DNA of 64,000 nt from Geodermatophilus dictyosporus (GTDB lineage: Bacteria > Actinomycetota > Actinomycetes > Mycobacteriales > Geodermatophilaceae): positions 62,001-126,000 of the forward strand of contig NZ_FOWQ01000012.1 in the NCBI RefSeq assembly GCF_900115505.1, in the 5' to 3' direction. Below are positions 1 through 8,649 of this stretch, in pieces. The position numbers were made by a program, and so were the translations under genes. A model generated the notes under the pieces. That model made no database searches. It worked only from the letters and a program-made list of their open reading frames with translations, and was not told where the DNA came from. Position 1 is the stretch's first letter, and every line of letters starts with the position of its first letter.

Positions 1-883
1 GCAGCGGGACGATCGGCTCGGCAGCCCGCAGCTCGGTGACCACGAAGGCGACGACGGCGGCGACGCCGCCCGAGAGGAACAGGGCGGTCTCCGTGGACGC
101 CCAGGCGAAGCTGTCACCGGCGAGGGTGACCCAGATCAGCAGCGCCGAGACACCGGCGGTGAGGAACGCGGCACCGAGGTAGTCGATGCGCACCTCCCGC
201 CTGGTCACCGGCAGGTGCAGGGTGCGCTGCAGCAGCACCAGGGCGACGACGCCGAACGGGACGCCGACGTAGAAGCACCAGCGCCAGCCCAGCCAGCTGG
301 TGTCGACCAGCAGCCCGCCGAGCAGCGGGCCACCCACCGTGGCCACGGCCATCACGCTGCCGAGCAGGCCGGAGTACCGGCCGCGCTCGCGCGGGCTGAT
401 CATCGCGGCCATCGCGATCTGCACCAGCGCCTGCAGGCCGCCCAGGCCCAGGCCCTGCAGCACGCGCCAGGCGATGAGCGTCTCCACCGACTGGGAGAGG
501 CCGGCCAGCATCGAGCCGACGACGAAGACGACGATCGAGACCTGGATGAGCAGCTTCTTGCTGAACAGGTCGGCGAGCTTGCCCCAGATCGGCGTGGACG
601 CCGTCGACGCGAGCAGCGTCGCGGTGACCACCCACGTGTACTGGGACTGGGTGCCCCGCAGGTCGGTGATGATCGTGGGCAGGGCGTTGGAGACGACGGT
701 CGAGGACAGGAAGGCCACGAACATCGCCAGCAGCATCCCCGAGAGCGCCTCGAGGATCTGGCGGTGGCTCATCCGGCCCTGCTGCTCGACCGGCGCGTCG
801 GCGGCCGGGACGCGGACGGACGGCGCGACGGCGGCCGGGACGCGGGTGGCGGTCCCGGTCCCGGGTTCGCGGGTGGTGGTCAC
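1..883 (-). CDS. DHA2-type MFS drug transporter (3' end outside window)
   Basis: About 294 N-terminal residues of an EmrB/QacA-type (14-TM, DHA2) major facilitator, an inner-membrane proton-driven exporter. A variable proline/alanine-rich leader is followed by the typical first helix with LLAMFVAFLSSTVVSNALP and then GTQSQYTWVVTAT, matching the TM1-TM2 region of the family. Further on, the cytoplasmic loop carries GRYSGLLGSVMAVATVGGPL-type residues. The GTG start at 883 is chosen because an AGGAG lies 6-7 nt upstream; no better start precedes it. It lies 83 nt downstream of a MarR gene on the same strand, the classic regulator-exporter arrangement. The C-terminal half runs off the left edge of the window. 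Substrate unknown. Confidence 0.88.
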   Translation of the reverse strand, partial: MTTTREPGTGTATRVPAAVAPSVRVPAADAPVEQQGRMSHRQILEALSGMLLAMFVAFLSSTVVSNALPTIITDLRGTQSQYTWVVTATLLASTASTPIWGKLADLFSKKLLIQVSIVVFVVGSMLAGLSQSVETLIAWRVLQGLGLGGLQALVQIAMAAMISPRERGRYSGLLGSVMAVATVGGPLLGGLLVDTSWLGWRWCFYVGVPFGVVALVLLQRTLHLPVTRREVRIDYLGAAFLTAGVSALLIWVTLAGDSFAWASTETALFLSGGVAAVVAFVVTELRAAEPIVPL

Positions 884-966
884 GGTGCTCCTGGACGGTT
901 CGCGGTGGGTCGGGGCGGGCCGCGACGTCGGTGGCGCGGGTGCGGGGGCGGGAGGGCGGGCGCCGC

Positions 967-1446
967 TCACGAGGCGGCCCTGACGGGCTGGCGGGGTGAC
1001 GTGGCGGCGCGGTCGAGGTCGGCGGCGAGGCGCTCGACCAGCCCGCTGAGCAGGCGGGCGTCGTCCTCGTCCCAGTCGGCGAGCGCGGCGGTGGCCCAGG
1101 CCGAGCGCAGCTCGCGGGTGCGCTCGAGCGCGGCGGCACCGGCCGGGGAGAGCCCGATGAGGCTGGCCCGGCCGTCGTGCGGGTCGGGCCGGCGCTCGAC
1201 GTAGCCGTCCCGCTCGAGGGCGGCGACCTGGCGGCTGACGACGGAGACGTCGACGCCGGCGTGCGCGGCCAGGGCGCTGCAGCGCTGCTCGCCGTCCCGC
1301 TCGAGCGGGACCAGCAGCGTCCAGCCGAAGGAGGGCAGCCCGCCGTGGACGGACTCGACCGCGCGGGAGGGAACGTGCCGGCCGGTGCGCAGCAGCTGCA
1401 CGACCCCGGCGACCAGGCGGTCGCGGGTGGCGGAGGTGAGGGGCAT
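967..1446 (-). CDS. MarR-family transcriptional regulator
   Basis: A 159-residue winged-helix regulator. The DNA-binding core is visible as CSALAAHAGVDVSVVSRQVA followed by LERDGYVERRPDPHDGRA, the helix-turn-helix and wing of MarR proteins, then the dimerisation helices at the C-terminus. The ATG at 1446 is preferred over an in-frame upstream ATG because GAGG sits 7 nt before it. It probably represses the MFS exporter gene immediately downstream and itself, since an inverted repeat overlaps its promoter at about 1483-1513. Ligand unknown. Family assignment is secure; the repressor role is inferred from context. Confidence 0.88.
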   Translation of the reverse strand: MPLTSATRDRLVAGVVQLLRTGRHVPSRAVESVHGGLPSFGWTLLVPLERDGEQRCSALAAHAGVDVSVVSRQVAALERDGYVERRPDPHDGRASLIGLSPAGAAALERTRELRSAWATAALADWDEDDARLLSGLVERLAADLDRAATSPRQPVRAAS

Positions 1447-1482
1447 GGCGTCCTCGGGGGAGCGGAAGTGCTTGCAGACCAC

Positions 1483-1513
1483 AACCATACGTCTAGTTGG
1501 TTGCGGTCGGCAA
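1483..1513 (-). promoter_or_regulatory. Promoter and putative MarR operator
   Basis: On the minus strand TTGCCG (1508-1513) and TATGGT (1484-1489) are separated by 18 nt, a plausible -35/-10 pair for the marR-MFS operon. An inverted repeat with arms AACCA and TGGTT (1483-1502, 10 nt between arms) covers the -10 hexamer, as expected for an autorepressor operator. Functional role is inferred. Confidence 0.5.
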
Positions 1514-1529
1514 CTTCCTCCTCTCCTCG

Positions 1530-2300
1530 TCAGTCGGTGCGGCCCGCGTCCTCCCGGAGCTCGGCGGCCAGGGCGGCGGCGGCCGACTGCAGCAGCGGCA
1601 CCACCCGCGAGACGGCGTCCATGCCCAGCCGGCCGGCCGGCCCGGACACCGAGATGGCCCCGGCCGCCCACCCGCCGGGCACCGGGACGGCGACGCAGCG
1701 GACGCCGGCCTCCTGCTCGCCGTCGTCGACGGCGTAGCCCTGCGCGGCGATGCTCGGGAGCTCGGCGAGCAGCCGGTCGGGGTCGGTGACCGTGCGCTCG
1801 GTGCGCACCGGCATGCCGGCGCTGTCGAGCAGCCGGCGGGCGTGCTCGGGCGCCAGCTGCGCCAGCAGCACCTTGCCCACGCCGGTGCAGTGCAGGTGCA
1901 CCCGCCGGCCCACCTCGGTGAACATCCGCATCGAGTGCCGGGACGGCACCTGGGCGGCGTAGACGACGCGGTCGCCGTCGAGCATCGCCAGGTTCGCCGT
2001 CTCGCCGATGGCGTCGACCAGCCGGGTCAGGTGCGGCTGGGCCCAGGTGGCCAGCGTGCGCGAGGAGCACTCGCCCAGGTGGATCAGCCGCGGGCCGAGG
2101 ACGTAGCGGCGCGACGGCACCTGCCGCACGTAGCCCCGGCCGACGAGCGTGCGCACCAGCCGGTGGATGGTCGACACCGGGAGCCCGCTGTCGGCCGCCA
2201 GCCGGCTGATCGCCACCTCGCCGCCGGCGTCGGCCATCAGCTCGAGCAGCACGAACGCCCGCTCGAGCGACTGCACCCCCTCCGCCGCCCCTCCGGCCAC
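1530..2300 (-). CDS. IclR-family transcriptional regulator
   Basis: 256 residues. An N-terminal winged HTH reads SLERAFVLLELMADAGGEVA, then ISRLAADSGLPVSTIHRLV and GYVRQVPSRRYVLGPRL. The C-terminal effector-binding domain has TEVGRRVHLHCTGVGKVLLA and, near the end, GVRCVAVPVPGG, the GAF-like pocket of IclR proteins. The GTG at 2300 has GGAGG 7 nt upstream; the longer open frame reaching 2708 is antisense to glcD and is rejected. It is divergent from glcDEF and the permease, so it most likely controls glycolate/lactate utilisation in response to a small carboxylic acid. Confidence 0.9.
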   Translation of the reverse strand: MAGGAAEGVQSLERAFVLLELMADAGGEVAISRLAADSGLPVSTIHRLVRTLVGRGYVRQVPSRRYVLGPRLIHLGECSSRTLATWAQPHLTRLVDAIGETANLAMLDGDRVVYAAQVPSRHSMRMFTEVGRRVHLHCTGVGKVLLAQLAPEHARRLLDSAGMPVRTERTVTDPDRLLAELPSIAAQGYAVDDGEQEAGVRCVAVPVPGGWAAGAISVSGPAGRLGMDAVSRVVPLLQSAAAALAAELREDAGRTD

Positions 2301-2365
2301 CGCCGCACCTCCGTCCGGGACCCGTCTTGCGTCCCGGCGAAGGGGCGCACTACCGTCCGGGCCAC

Positions 2366-2407
2366 CGTTTTCCAGACTGTAGACCGCTGTTTCCACATCG
2401 CGGAACA
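2366..2407. promoter_or_regulatory. Candidate IclR operator between iclR and glcD
   Basis: An inverted repeat with TTCC (2391-2394) and GGAA (2402-2405), plus an internal C/G pair, is centred at 2398. A second TTTTCCA half-site lies about 21 nt to the left (from about 2367), giving TTTCCA direct repeats two helical turns apart. It sits in the divergent promoter region between the IclR gene and glcD. Regulatory role is inferred from position and symmetry. Confidence 0.4.
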
Positions 2408-2526
2408 CTCGGCATCCCCTGGCCGGCCCGGCACCGGGACCGGCACGACCGGATGCCGTGACCGGCGGGAGCGAGTAGACCCATCCCATCCACACCGACG
2501 CGACGAGGCGGACGGGAGGCCGGCAC

Positions 2527-4086
2527 GTGAGCGGCATGCACGGCACGGAGACGACGGCGGGACCGGTCGAGGGCCCGGTCCCGCCGGAGGCCACCAGCGC
2601 CACCGGCGAGGCAGGCAGCAACCCCCAGGCCATGGCCGCGGTGGTCCGCGCGGTCGAGGCGGCGCTGCCCCCGGACGCGGTCGTCAGCGACCACATCCGG
2701 CTGCGCACCTACGAGTGCGACGGGCTGGCCCACTACCGGGTGACGCCGGCGCTGGTGGTGCTGCCGGAGACCACCGAGCAGCTGGCCGCCGTGGTGCGGG
2801 CCTGCTCCGAGCAGGGCGTCCCGTTCGTCGCCCGCGGGTCGGGCACCGGCCTGTCCGGCGGCGCGCTCCCCCGGGCCGACGGCGTCCTCGTCGTCACCTC
2901 GCGGATGCGCACCATCCACGAGGTCCGCCCCGAGGACCAGCGGGCCGTCGTCGACCCCGGCGTCATCAACCTCGACGTCACGCACGCGGCCAGCCCGAAG
3001 GGCTACTACTACGCGCCCGACCCGAGCAGCCAGCAGATCTGCTCGATCGGCGGCAACCTCGCGGAGAACTCCGGCGGGGCGCACTGCCTGAAGTACGGCT
3101 TCACCACCAACCACGTGCTCGGCGCGGAGTTCGTGACGCCGCAGGGCGACGTCGTCCAGCTCGGCGGGATGGCGCCCGACAGCCCCGGCTACGACCTGCT
3201 CGGCGCCGTCGTGGGCTCCGAGGGCACGCTCGGCATCGCGACCCGCACGATCGTCAAGCTGACCCGCCTCCCGCAGGAGGTGCGCACGGTGCTGGCCGGG
3301 TTCGCCTCCACCGACGACGCCGGTGCGGCCACCTCGGCCATCATCGGCGCCGGCATCGTGCCCGCGGCGATCGAGATGATGGACGCGCTGGCCATCGAGG
3401 CCGCCGAGGCCGCCACGAAGTGCGACTACCCGGCCGGCGCCGGCGCGGTGCTGGTGATCGAGCTCGACGGCGCGGCGGTCGAGGTGGAGCACGAGTTCGC
3501 CGAGGTCGAGCGGATCTGCCAGGAGCACCACGCCTTCGCCACCCGGGTGGCCACCGACCCGGCCGAGCGGGCGCTGATCTGGAAGGGCCGCAAGTCCGCG
3601 TTCGCCGCGGTCGGCCGGATCAGCCCGGACTACATCGTGCAGGACGGCGTCATCCCCCGGACGGCGCTGCCCGGCGTGCTGCGGTCGATCGCCGAGCTGT
3701 CGGAGTCCTCGGGCGTGCGGGTGGCCAACGTCTTCCACGCCGGCGACGGGAACCTGCACCCCCTGGTCCTCTTCGACGACGCGGTGGAGGGCGCCGCCGA
3801 GGCCGCCGAGGCCGTCAGCGGCGCCATCCTCGACCTCTGCATCTCCCACGGCGGGTCGATCACCGGCGAGCACGGCGTCGGCATCGACAAGGCCGCCTAC
3901 ATGCCGAAGATGTTCAGCGACGAGGACCTCGACACGATGCAGCTGGTCCGCTGCGCGTTCGACCCCGACGGCGTGGCCAACCCCGGCAAGGTCTTCCCCA
4001 CCCCGCGGCTGTGCGGCGAGGTGCCCGGGAAGAAGAAGGGTGCCCCGCACCCGCTGGTCGCGGCCGGCAAGGCGGAGGCGTTCTGA
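2527..4086 (+). CDS. glcD: FAD-linked oxidase, glycolate/lactate oxidase GlcD-type subunit
   Basis: 519 residues, normal for GlcD. The FAD_binding_4 (PCMH) nucleotide-binding loop RGSGTGLSGG is at residues 113-122. The C-terminal FAD-oxidase domain carries NVFHAGDGNLHPL near residue 400 and GEHGVGIDK near 448, which place substrate and flavin. It oxidises a 2-hydroxyacid (glycolate or D-lactate) at the inner face of the membrane and passes electrons to GlcF. The GTG at 2527 has GGGAGG 7 nt upstream. Its stop overlaps the ATG of glcE by one base (TGATG), so translation is coupled. Whether the true substrate is glycolate or D-lactate cannot be told from sequence. Confidence 0.93.
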   Translation: MSGMHGTETTAGPVEGPVPPEATSATGEAGSNPQAMAAVVRAVEAALPPDAVVSDHIRLRTYECDGLAHYRVTPALVVLPETTEQLAAVVRACSEQGVPFVARGSGTGLSGGALPRADGVLVVTSRMRTIHEVRPEDQRAVVDPGVINLDVTHAASPKGYYYAPDPSSQQICSIGGNLAENSGGAHCLKYGFTTNHVLGAEFVTPQGDVVQLGGMAPDSPGYDLLGAVVGSEGTLGIATRTIVKLTRLPQEVRTVLAGFASTDDAGAATSAIIGAGIVPAAIEMMDALAIEAAEAATKCDYPAGAGAVLVIELDGAAVEVEHEFAEVERICQEHHAFATRVATDPAERALIWKGRKSAFAAVGRISPDYIVQDGVIPRTALPGVLRSIAELSESSGVRVANVFHAGDGNLHPLVLFDDAVEGAAEAAEAVSGAILDLCISHGGSITGEHGVGIDKAAYMPKMFSDEDLDTMQLVRCAFDPDGVANPGKVFPTPRLCGEVPGKKKGAPHPLVAAGKAEAF

Positions 4087-5357
4087 TGACCACCCTCGAC
4101 GTCGACCTGACCGCCGCGCGCGCCGCGCTGTCCTCCGCCTGCGGGGAGGTCGCCGACGCCACCCCGGCCGACGCCGTCGACGGCGTGACGCCGGCCCTGG
4201 TGGCCCGCCCGGGCTCCACCCCGGAGGTCGCCGAGGTGCTGCGGGCCGCGGCGGCGCACCGCCTCGCCGTCGTCCCGCGCGGCCGCGGCACCAAGCTCAC
4301 CTGGGGCCGGCCGCCCGAGCGGGCCGACCTCGTCGTCGACCTGAGCCGGATGGACGCCGTCCTCGACCACGCCGCCGGCGACCTCATCGTCGAGGCCCAG
4401 GCCGGGACCACCCTCGCCGAGGTGCAGCGGACCGTCGCCGGCGCCGGCCAGCGGCTGGCGCTCGACGAGACGGTGCCCGGCGGCAGCGTCGGCGGCACGC
4501 TGGCCACCAACGCCAGCGGGCCGGGCCGGATGGCCTTCGGCACCGCCCGCGACCTGCTCATCGGCGTCACCGTCGTCCGCGCGGACGGCGTGGTGGCCAA
4601 GGCCGGGGGTCGCGTGGTGAAGAACGTCGCCGGCTACGACCTCGGCAAGCTGGTCATCGGCTCGTTCGGCACGCTCGCCGTCGTCACCGAGGCGGTGTTC
4701 CGGCTGCACCCGCTGCCGGCCGCCCGCAGCGTGGTCTCCGCGCCGTTCGAGCGGCCGGAGGAGGCCCAGCGCCTGGTGCAGGCGGTGCTGCAGGCCCAGG
4801 TGGTCCCCTCCGCGGTCGAGGTCTCCTGGCGCCCCGGCGGTACCGGAACCGTCTCGGTGCTGCTCGAGGGCATCGAGGCCGGCGTCGAGGGCCGCACCGC
4901 CACCACCCGGCAGCTGCTGGGCGAGGCGTCCTCCGCGGCCGCCGAGCTGCCGGAGGACTGGGCCACCCTCCCCTGGTCGGGCCGCCCCGGCCGCCCGACC
5001 GCCCTCAAGGCGACCTTCGCGCTCTCCGGGCTGGCCCGGGTGCTCGAGACCGCCCGGACGGCGGCCGCCGACGCCGGGCTCGACCTGGACCTGCGCGGGT
5101 CGGCCGGGGCGGGCGTCCTGCACGGCGCCCTGCCCGCCGACGCCGACCCCGCCGCGGTGGCGGCGGTCGTCGAGCGGCTGCGCGCCGAGTGCACCGCCGT
5201 CGGGGGTGCGCTGGTGGTGCTGGACGCCGCCCCCGAGGTGGCTGCCGCGGTGGACGCGTGGGGTCCGGTGCCGGCGCTGGACCTCATGCGCCGGGTGAAG
5301 GAACGGTTCGACCCGGAGCGCCGCCTGGCGCCCGGACGGTTCGTGGGAGGCATCTGA
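4086..5357 (+). CDS. glcE: GlcE-type FAD-binding subunit
   Basis: 423 residues. It has a FAD_binding_4 core: VVPRGRGTKLTWG near residue 60, GGSVGGTLATNASGPGR near 138, then the conserved GGRVVKNVAGYDLGKLVIGS segment of GlcE. The C-terminus DLMRRVKERFDPERRLAPGRF is also typical. GlcE is the second flavin subunit of the glycolate oxidase complex. The gene starts in the TGATG overlap with glcD and ends in the same overlap with glcF, so the three subunits are translationally coupled and probably made in equal amounts. Confidence 0.92.
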   Translation: MTTLDVDLTAARAALSSACGEVADATPADAVDGVTPALVARPGSTPEVAEVLRAAAAHRLAVVPRGRGTKLTWGRPPERADLVVDLSRMDAVLDHAAGDLIVEAQAGTTLAEVQRTVAGAGQRLALDETVPGGSVGGTLATNASGPGRMAFGTARDLLIGVTVVRADGVVAKAGGRVVKNVAGYDLGKLVIGSFGTLAVVTEAVFRLHPLPAARSVVSAPFERPEEAQRLVQAVLQAQVVPSAVEVSWRPGGTGTVSVLLEGIEAGVEGRTATTRQLLGEASSAAAELPEDWATLPWSGRPGRPTALKATFALSGLARVLETARTAAADAGLDLDLRGSAGAGVLHGALPADADPAAVAAVVERLRAECTAVGGALVVLDAAPEVAAAVDAWGPVPALDLMRRVKERFDPERRLAPGRFVGGI

Positions 5358-6706
5358 TGACGACGACGCCGGAGCGGCCGGTGGAGCTGGGCATGCCCGG
5401 CCGCGGCGCGTTCGACGAGCACCACCCGCCGTCGAAGGAGCTGATCAGCGACTGCGTGCACTGCGGGTTCTGCCTGACCACGTGCCCCACGTACACGCTG
5501 TGGGGCGAGGAGATGGACTCCCCGCGGGGGCGCATCTACCTGATGAAGTCGGGGCTCGAGGGCGAGCCGATGACCGACTCGATGGTGCAGCACTTCGACG
5601 CCTGCCTGGGCTGCATGGCCTGCGTGACGGCGTGCCCGTCGGGCGTGCAGTACGACAAGCTCATCGAGGCCACGCGGGCGCAGGTGGAGCGCAACCACGA
5701 CCGCTCGCCGGGCGACCGCGCGCTGCGCAACGCGATCTTCGCGCTGTTCCCCTACAAGCGCCGGCTGCGCGCGCTGCGCGGCCCGCTGCGGCTCTACCAG
5801 CGCAGCGGCCTGCCGAAGGTGATCCGCCGCAGCGGCCTGCTCGAGCGGCTCGCGCCGAAGCTGGCGGTGATGGAGAGCCTGGCCCCGCCGCTGGAGAAGC
5901 GGGAGCCGATCCCCGCCCGGACGCCGGCCGCCGGTGCCCGCCGCGCCGTCGTCGGACTGCTCACCGGGTGCGTGCAGGGCGAGTTCTTCCCCGGCGTCAA
6001 CGCCGCCACCGTGCGGGTGCTGGCCGCGGAGGGCTGCGACGTCATCGTCCCGCAGGCGCAGGGCTGCTGCGGGGCCCTGTCGGTGCACAACGGCCGCGAC
6101 GACGAGGCCAAGCGCTTCGCCCGCCGCACCGTCGAGGCCTTCGAGAGCGCGGGCGTCGACTGGGTCGTGGTCAACGCGGCCGGCTGCGGCTCGAGCATGA
6201 AGGAGTACGCCGACCTGCTCGCCGACGACCCGGCCTACGCCGAGCGTGCGCGGGCCTTCACCGACAAGGTGCGCGACGTCTCGGAGATCCTCGCCGAGCT
6301 CGGCACCGTCGCCACGCGCCACCCGCTGGAGGTCACCGTCGCCTACCACGACGCCTGCCACCTGGCGCACGCCCAGGGCGTCCGGGCGCAGCCGCGGGCG
6401 CTGCTGCAGGAGGTCCCCGGCCTGCAGCTGCGGGAGATCCCCGAGGCGGCCATCTGCTGCGGCTCGGCCGGCATCTGGAACGTGCTCAACCCCGAGCCCG
6501 CCCGCGAGCTGGGCGACCGCAAGGCCGCCAACATCGTCTCCACCGGGGCGGCCCTGCTGGTGACGGCGAACCCGGGTTGCCTCATGCAGGTGGCCTCCTC
6601 GCTGCAGCGCCGCGGCGCGGACATCGGGATGGCGCACACCATCGAGGTCCTCGACGCCTCGATCCGCGGCCTGCCCGTGTCCTCGCTCGGGGTCCGGGGG
6701 TCCTAG
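5357..6706 (+). CDS. glcF: GlcF-type Fe-S subunit with two CCG domains
   Basis: 449 residues. Two ferredoxin-type 4Fe-4S motifs are seen: CVHCGFCLTTCP (C33, C36, C39, C43) and CLGCMACVTACP (C83, C86, C89, C93). They are followed by two cysteine-rich CCG domains (TGCVQGEFFPG...QGCCGALS and HDACHLAHAQG...ICCGSAG). This is the electron-transfer subunit that takes electrons from the GlcD/GlcE flavins towards menaquinone. Start and spacing follow from the overlap with glcE. The stop is TAG at 6704-6706. Confidence 0.93.
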   Translation: MTTTPERPVELGMPGRGAFDEHHPPSKELISDCVHCGFCLTTCPTYTLWGEEMDSPRGRIYLMKSGLEGEPMTDSMVQHFDACLGCMACVTACPSGVQYDKLIEATRAQVERNHDRSPGDRALRNAIFALFPYKRRLRALRGPLRLYQRSGLPKVIRRSGLLERLAPKLAVMESLAPPLEKREPIPARTPAAGARRAVVGLLTGCVQGEFFPGVNAATVRVLAAEGCDVIVPQAQGCCGALSVHNGRDDEAKRFARRTVEAFESAGVDWVVVNAAGCGSSMKEYADLLADDPAYAERARAFTDKVRDVSEILAELGTVATRHPLEVTVAYHDACHLAHAQGVRAQPRALLQEVPGLQLREIPEAAICCGSAGIWNVLNPEPARELGDRKAANIVSTGAALLVTANPGCLMQVASSLQRRGADIGMAHTIEVLDASIRGLPVSSLGVRGS

Positions 6707-6797
6707 CCGCGCCCCGGGGTCCCGGCGCCCCTGCTCCTCCGCACCACCGCACGTCCCACCCAGCCACGCGCCCTCACCGTCGTGGGAAGGAGCTCCG

Positions 6798-8570
6798 TTG
6801 TTCGAGCAGGTCGTCGACCCCGTCGGGGGGTCACTCGCACTCAGTGCCCTGGTGGCAGCGGTACCGCTGCTCACGCTGTTCGTGCTCCTCGGCGCGCTCA
6901 AGGTCAAGGCGTGGCTGGCCGGGCTGATCTCGCTGGCCGTCGCGCTGGTCCTGGCGATCATCGCGTTCCGGATGCCGGTCGGGCAGGCCGTGCTGTCGGC
7001 GACCGAGGGCGCGGCCTTCGGGTTCTTCCCGATCCTGTGGATCGTCATCAACGCGATCTGGGTCTACAACCTCACCGTCGCCACCGGGCACTTCGACGTC
7101 CTGCGGCGGTCGTTCGAGAAGGTCAGCCCCGACCAGCGGATCCAGGCGATCATCATCGCCTTCTGCTTCGGCGCGCTGCTCGAGGCGCTGGCCGGCTTCG
7201 GCACCCCGGTGGCCATCAGCGTCGTCATGCTCATGGCGCTGGGCTTCCAGCCGATGAAGGCCGCCGCGGTGGCGCTGATCGCCAACACGGCGCCGGTCGC
7301 CTTCGGCGCGCTGGCCACCCCGATCGTCACCCTGGCGACCGTCACCTCCGGCGTGAGCGACGACGCCCGGCTGACCGTCGACACCCTCGGCGCGATGGCC
7401 GGCCGGCAGACCCCGATCCTGGCCGCGTTCGTGCCGCTGGTGCTCGTCCTCGTCGTCGACGGCAAGCGCGGGATCAAGGACACCTGGCTGGAGGCCCTCG
7501 TCGCCGGCGTCTCCTTCGGCATCGCCCAGTTCATCGCCGCGAACTACATCTCCGTGCCGCTGACCGACATCATCGCCGCGCTCGTGGCAGCGGCCGCCGT
7601 CGTCGGGGTCGTCCGCGTGCGCAAGGCGAGCTACGAGCCGGTCACCGCGGCCACGCTGGCCGGGGGCACGGCGGCCGCCGGGGGCGGCGGTCGTGACCGC
7701 GGCGGCGTCGGCGCCACCGCCGGCGAGGAGCTCGGTGACGCCCCGGGCCGGCAGGCCGCGCGCGACCCGCACGCCCCGGCCGCCGGGACCGACGGCGCGC
7801 CGGTGCTGCCCGACACCCGCGCCGAGGTGGTGAAGGCCTACGCCCCCTACGGGATCATCATCGTGATCTTCGCCCTGGCCAACCTCGGCCCGGTGAAGAG
7901 CGCGCTGGGGCAGGCGCCGTGGACGACGACGTTCCCCTGGCCGGGGCTCAACGTGTTCGCGGCCGGGTCGGACACCGAGCTCGCGTCGACGACGTTCACC
8001 TTCAACTGGCTGCCGGCCGCGGGCACACTGATGATCTTCGCCGGCCTGGTCACCATGCTGGTCCTGCGGATCTCCCCCGCGAGGGCGCTCAAGGCCTACG
8101 TCGACACCTACCGCGAGCTGAAGTGGGCCATCGTCACCGTCATGGCGGTGCTGGCGCTCGCCTACGTGCTCAACCAGTCGGGGATGACCAGCCACCTCGG
8201 CCGGGCACTGGCCGAGACGGGCTCGTTCTTCGCCTTCCTGTCGCCCATCCTCGGCTGGATCGGCGTCGCGGTGACCGGCTCGGACACCTCCGCGAACGCG
8301 CTGTTCGGGGCGCTGCAGGTGCAGGCGGCGACCAACGCCGGCCTGGACCCGGTGCTGCTGGCCGCGGCCAACTCCTCCGGCGGCGTCATGGGCAAGATGG
8401 TCAGCCCGCAGAACCTGGCCATCGCGGCGGCCGCGGTGGGCATGGCCGGCCGGGAGGGCGAGCTGTTCCGGAAGGTCTTCGGCTGGAGCATGCTGCTGCT
8501 CCTGCTGATGTGCCTGATCGTGGTGCTGCAGGCCTCACCGGTGCTCGGCTGGATGGTGCCGGGGTCCTGA
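6798..8570 (+). CDS. L-lactate/glycolate permease (LctP family)
   Basis: 590 residues, the usual size of LctP/GlcA carriers, with about 12-14 hydrophobic segments. Family signatures are GALLEALAGFGTPVAIS, NTAPVAFGALATPI and, near the C-terminus, GSDTSANALFGALQV and NSSGGVMGKMVSPQNLAIA. The protein imports L- or D-lactate or glycolate with protons. A hydrophilic glycine-rich insertion around residues 290-330 (GGGGRDRGG) lies in a cytoplasmic loop and looks lineage-specific. The start is TTG at 6798, preceded by GGAAGGAG. It is the last gene of the glc operon, 91 nt after glcF, and is followed by a strong terminator. Confidence 0.92.
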   Translation: MFEQVVDPVGGSLALSALVAAVPLLTLFVLLGALKVKAWLAGLISLAVALVLAIIAFRMPVGQAVLSATEGAAFGFFPILWIVINAIWVYNLTVATGHFDVLRRSFEKVSPDQRIQAIIIAFCFGALLEALAGFGTPVAISVVMLMALGFQPMKAAAVALIANTAPVAFGALATPIVTLATVTSGVSDDARLTVDTLGAMAGRQTPILAAFVPLVLVLVVDGKRGIKDTWLEALVAGVSFGIAQFIAANYISVPLTDIIAALVAAAAVVGVVRVRKASYEPVTAATLAGGTAAAGGGGRDRGGVGATAGEELGDAPGRQAARDPHAPAAGTDGAPVLPDTRAEVVKAYAPYGIIIVIFALANLGPVKSALGQAPWTTTFPWPGLNVFAAGSDTELASTTFTFNWLPAAGTLMIFAGLVTMLVLRISPARALKAYVDTYRELKWAIVTVMAVLALAYVLNQSGMTSHLGRALAETGSFFAFLSPILGWIGVAVTGSDTSANALFGALQVQAATNAGLDPVLLAAANSSGGVMGKMVSPQNLAIAAAAVGMAGREGELFRKVFGWSMLLLLLMCLIVVLQASPVLGWMVPGS

Positions 8571-8604
8571 GGGGGGACCCCTCCGCGGCGTCCCGCTGAC
8601 GACG

Positions 8605-8637
8605 GCGCCCCCGTACCGGTCCTCGGTACGGGGGCGC
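8605..8637. terminator. Bidirectional intrinsic terminator
   Basis: A perfect 14-bp stem (GCGCCCCCGTACCG at 8605-8618 with its complement at 8624-8637) closes a 5-nt loop. It lies between the convergent permease gene and the marR gene that ends the dnaK operon, so it can serve both. No clear T tract follows, as is common in actinobacteria. Confidence 0.8.
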
Positions 8638-8649
8638 TGTCGCGTCGGC

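Noticed and set aside
1497-4085. Long plus-strand open frame running across iclR and glcD before glcE
   Set aside because: It is antisense to iclR and out of frame with glcD. Only the part from 4086 is the real gene.
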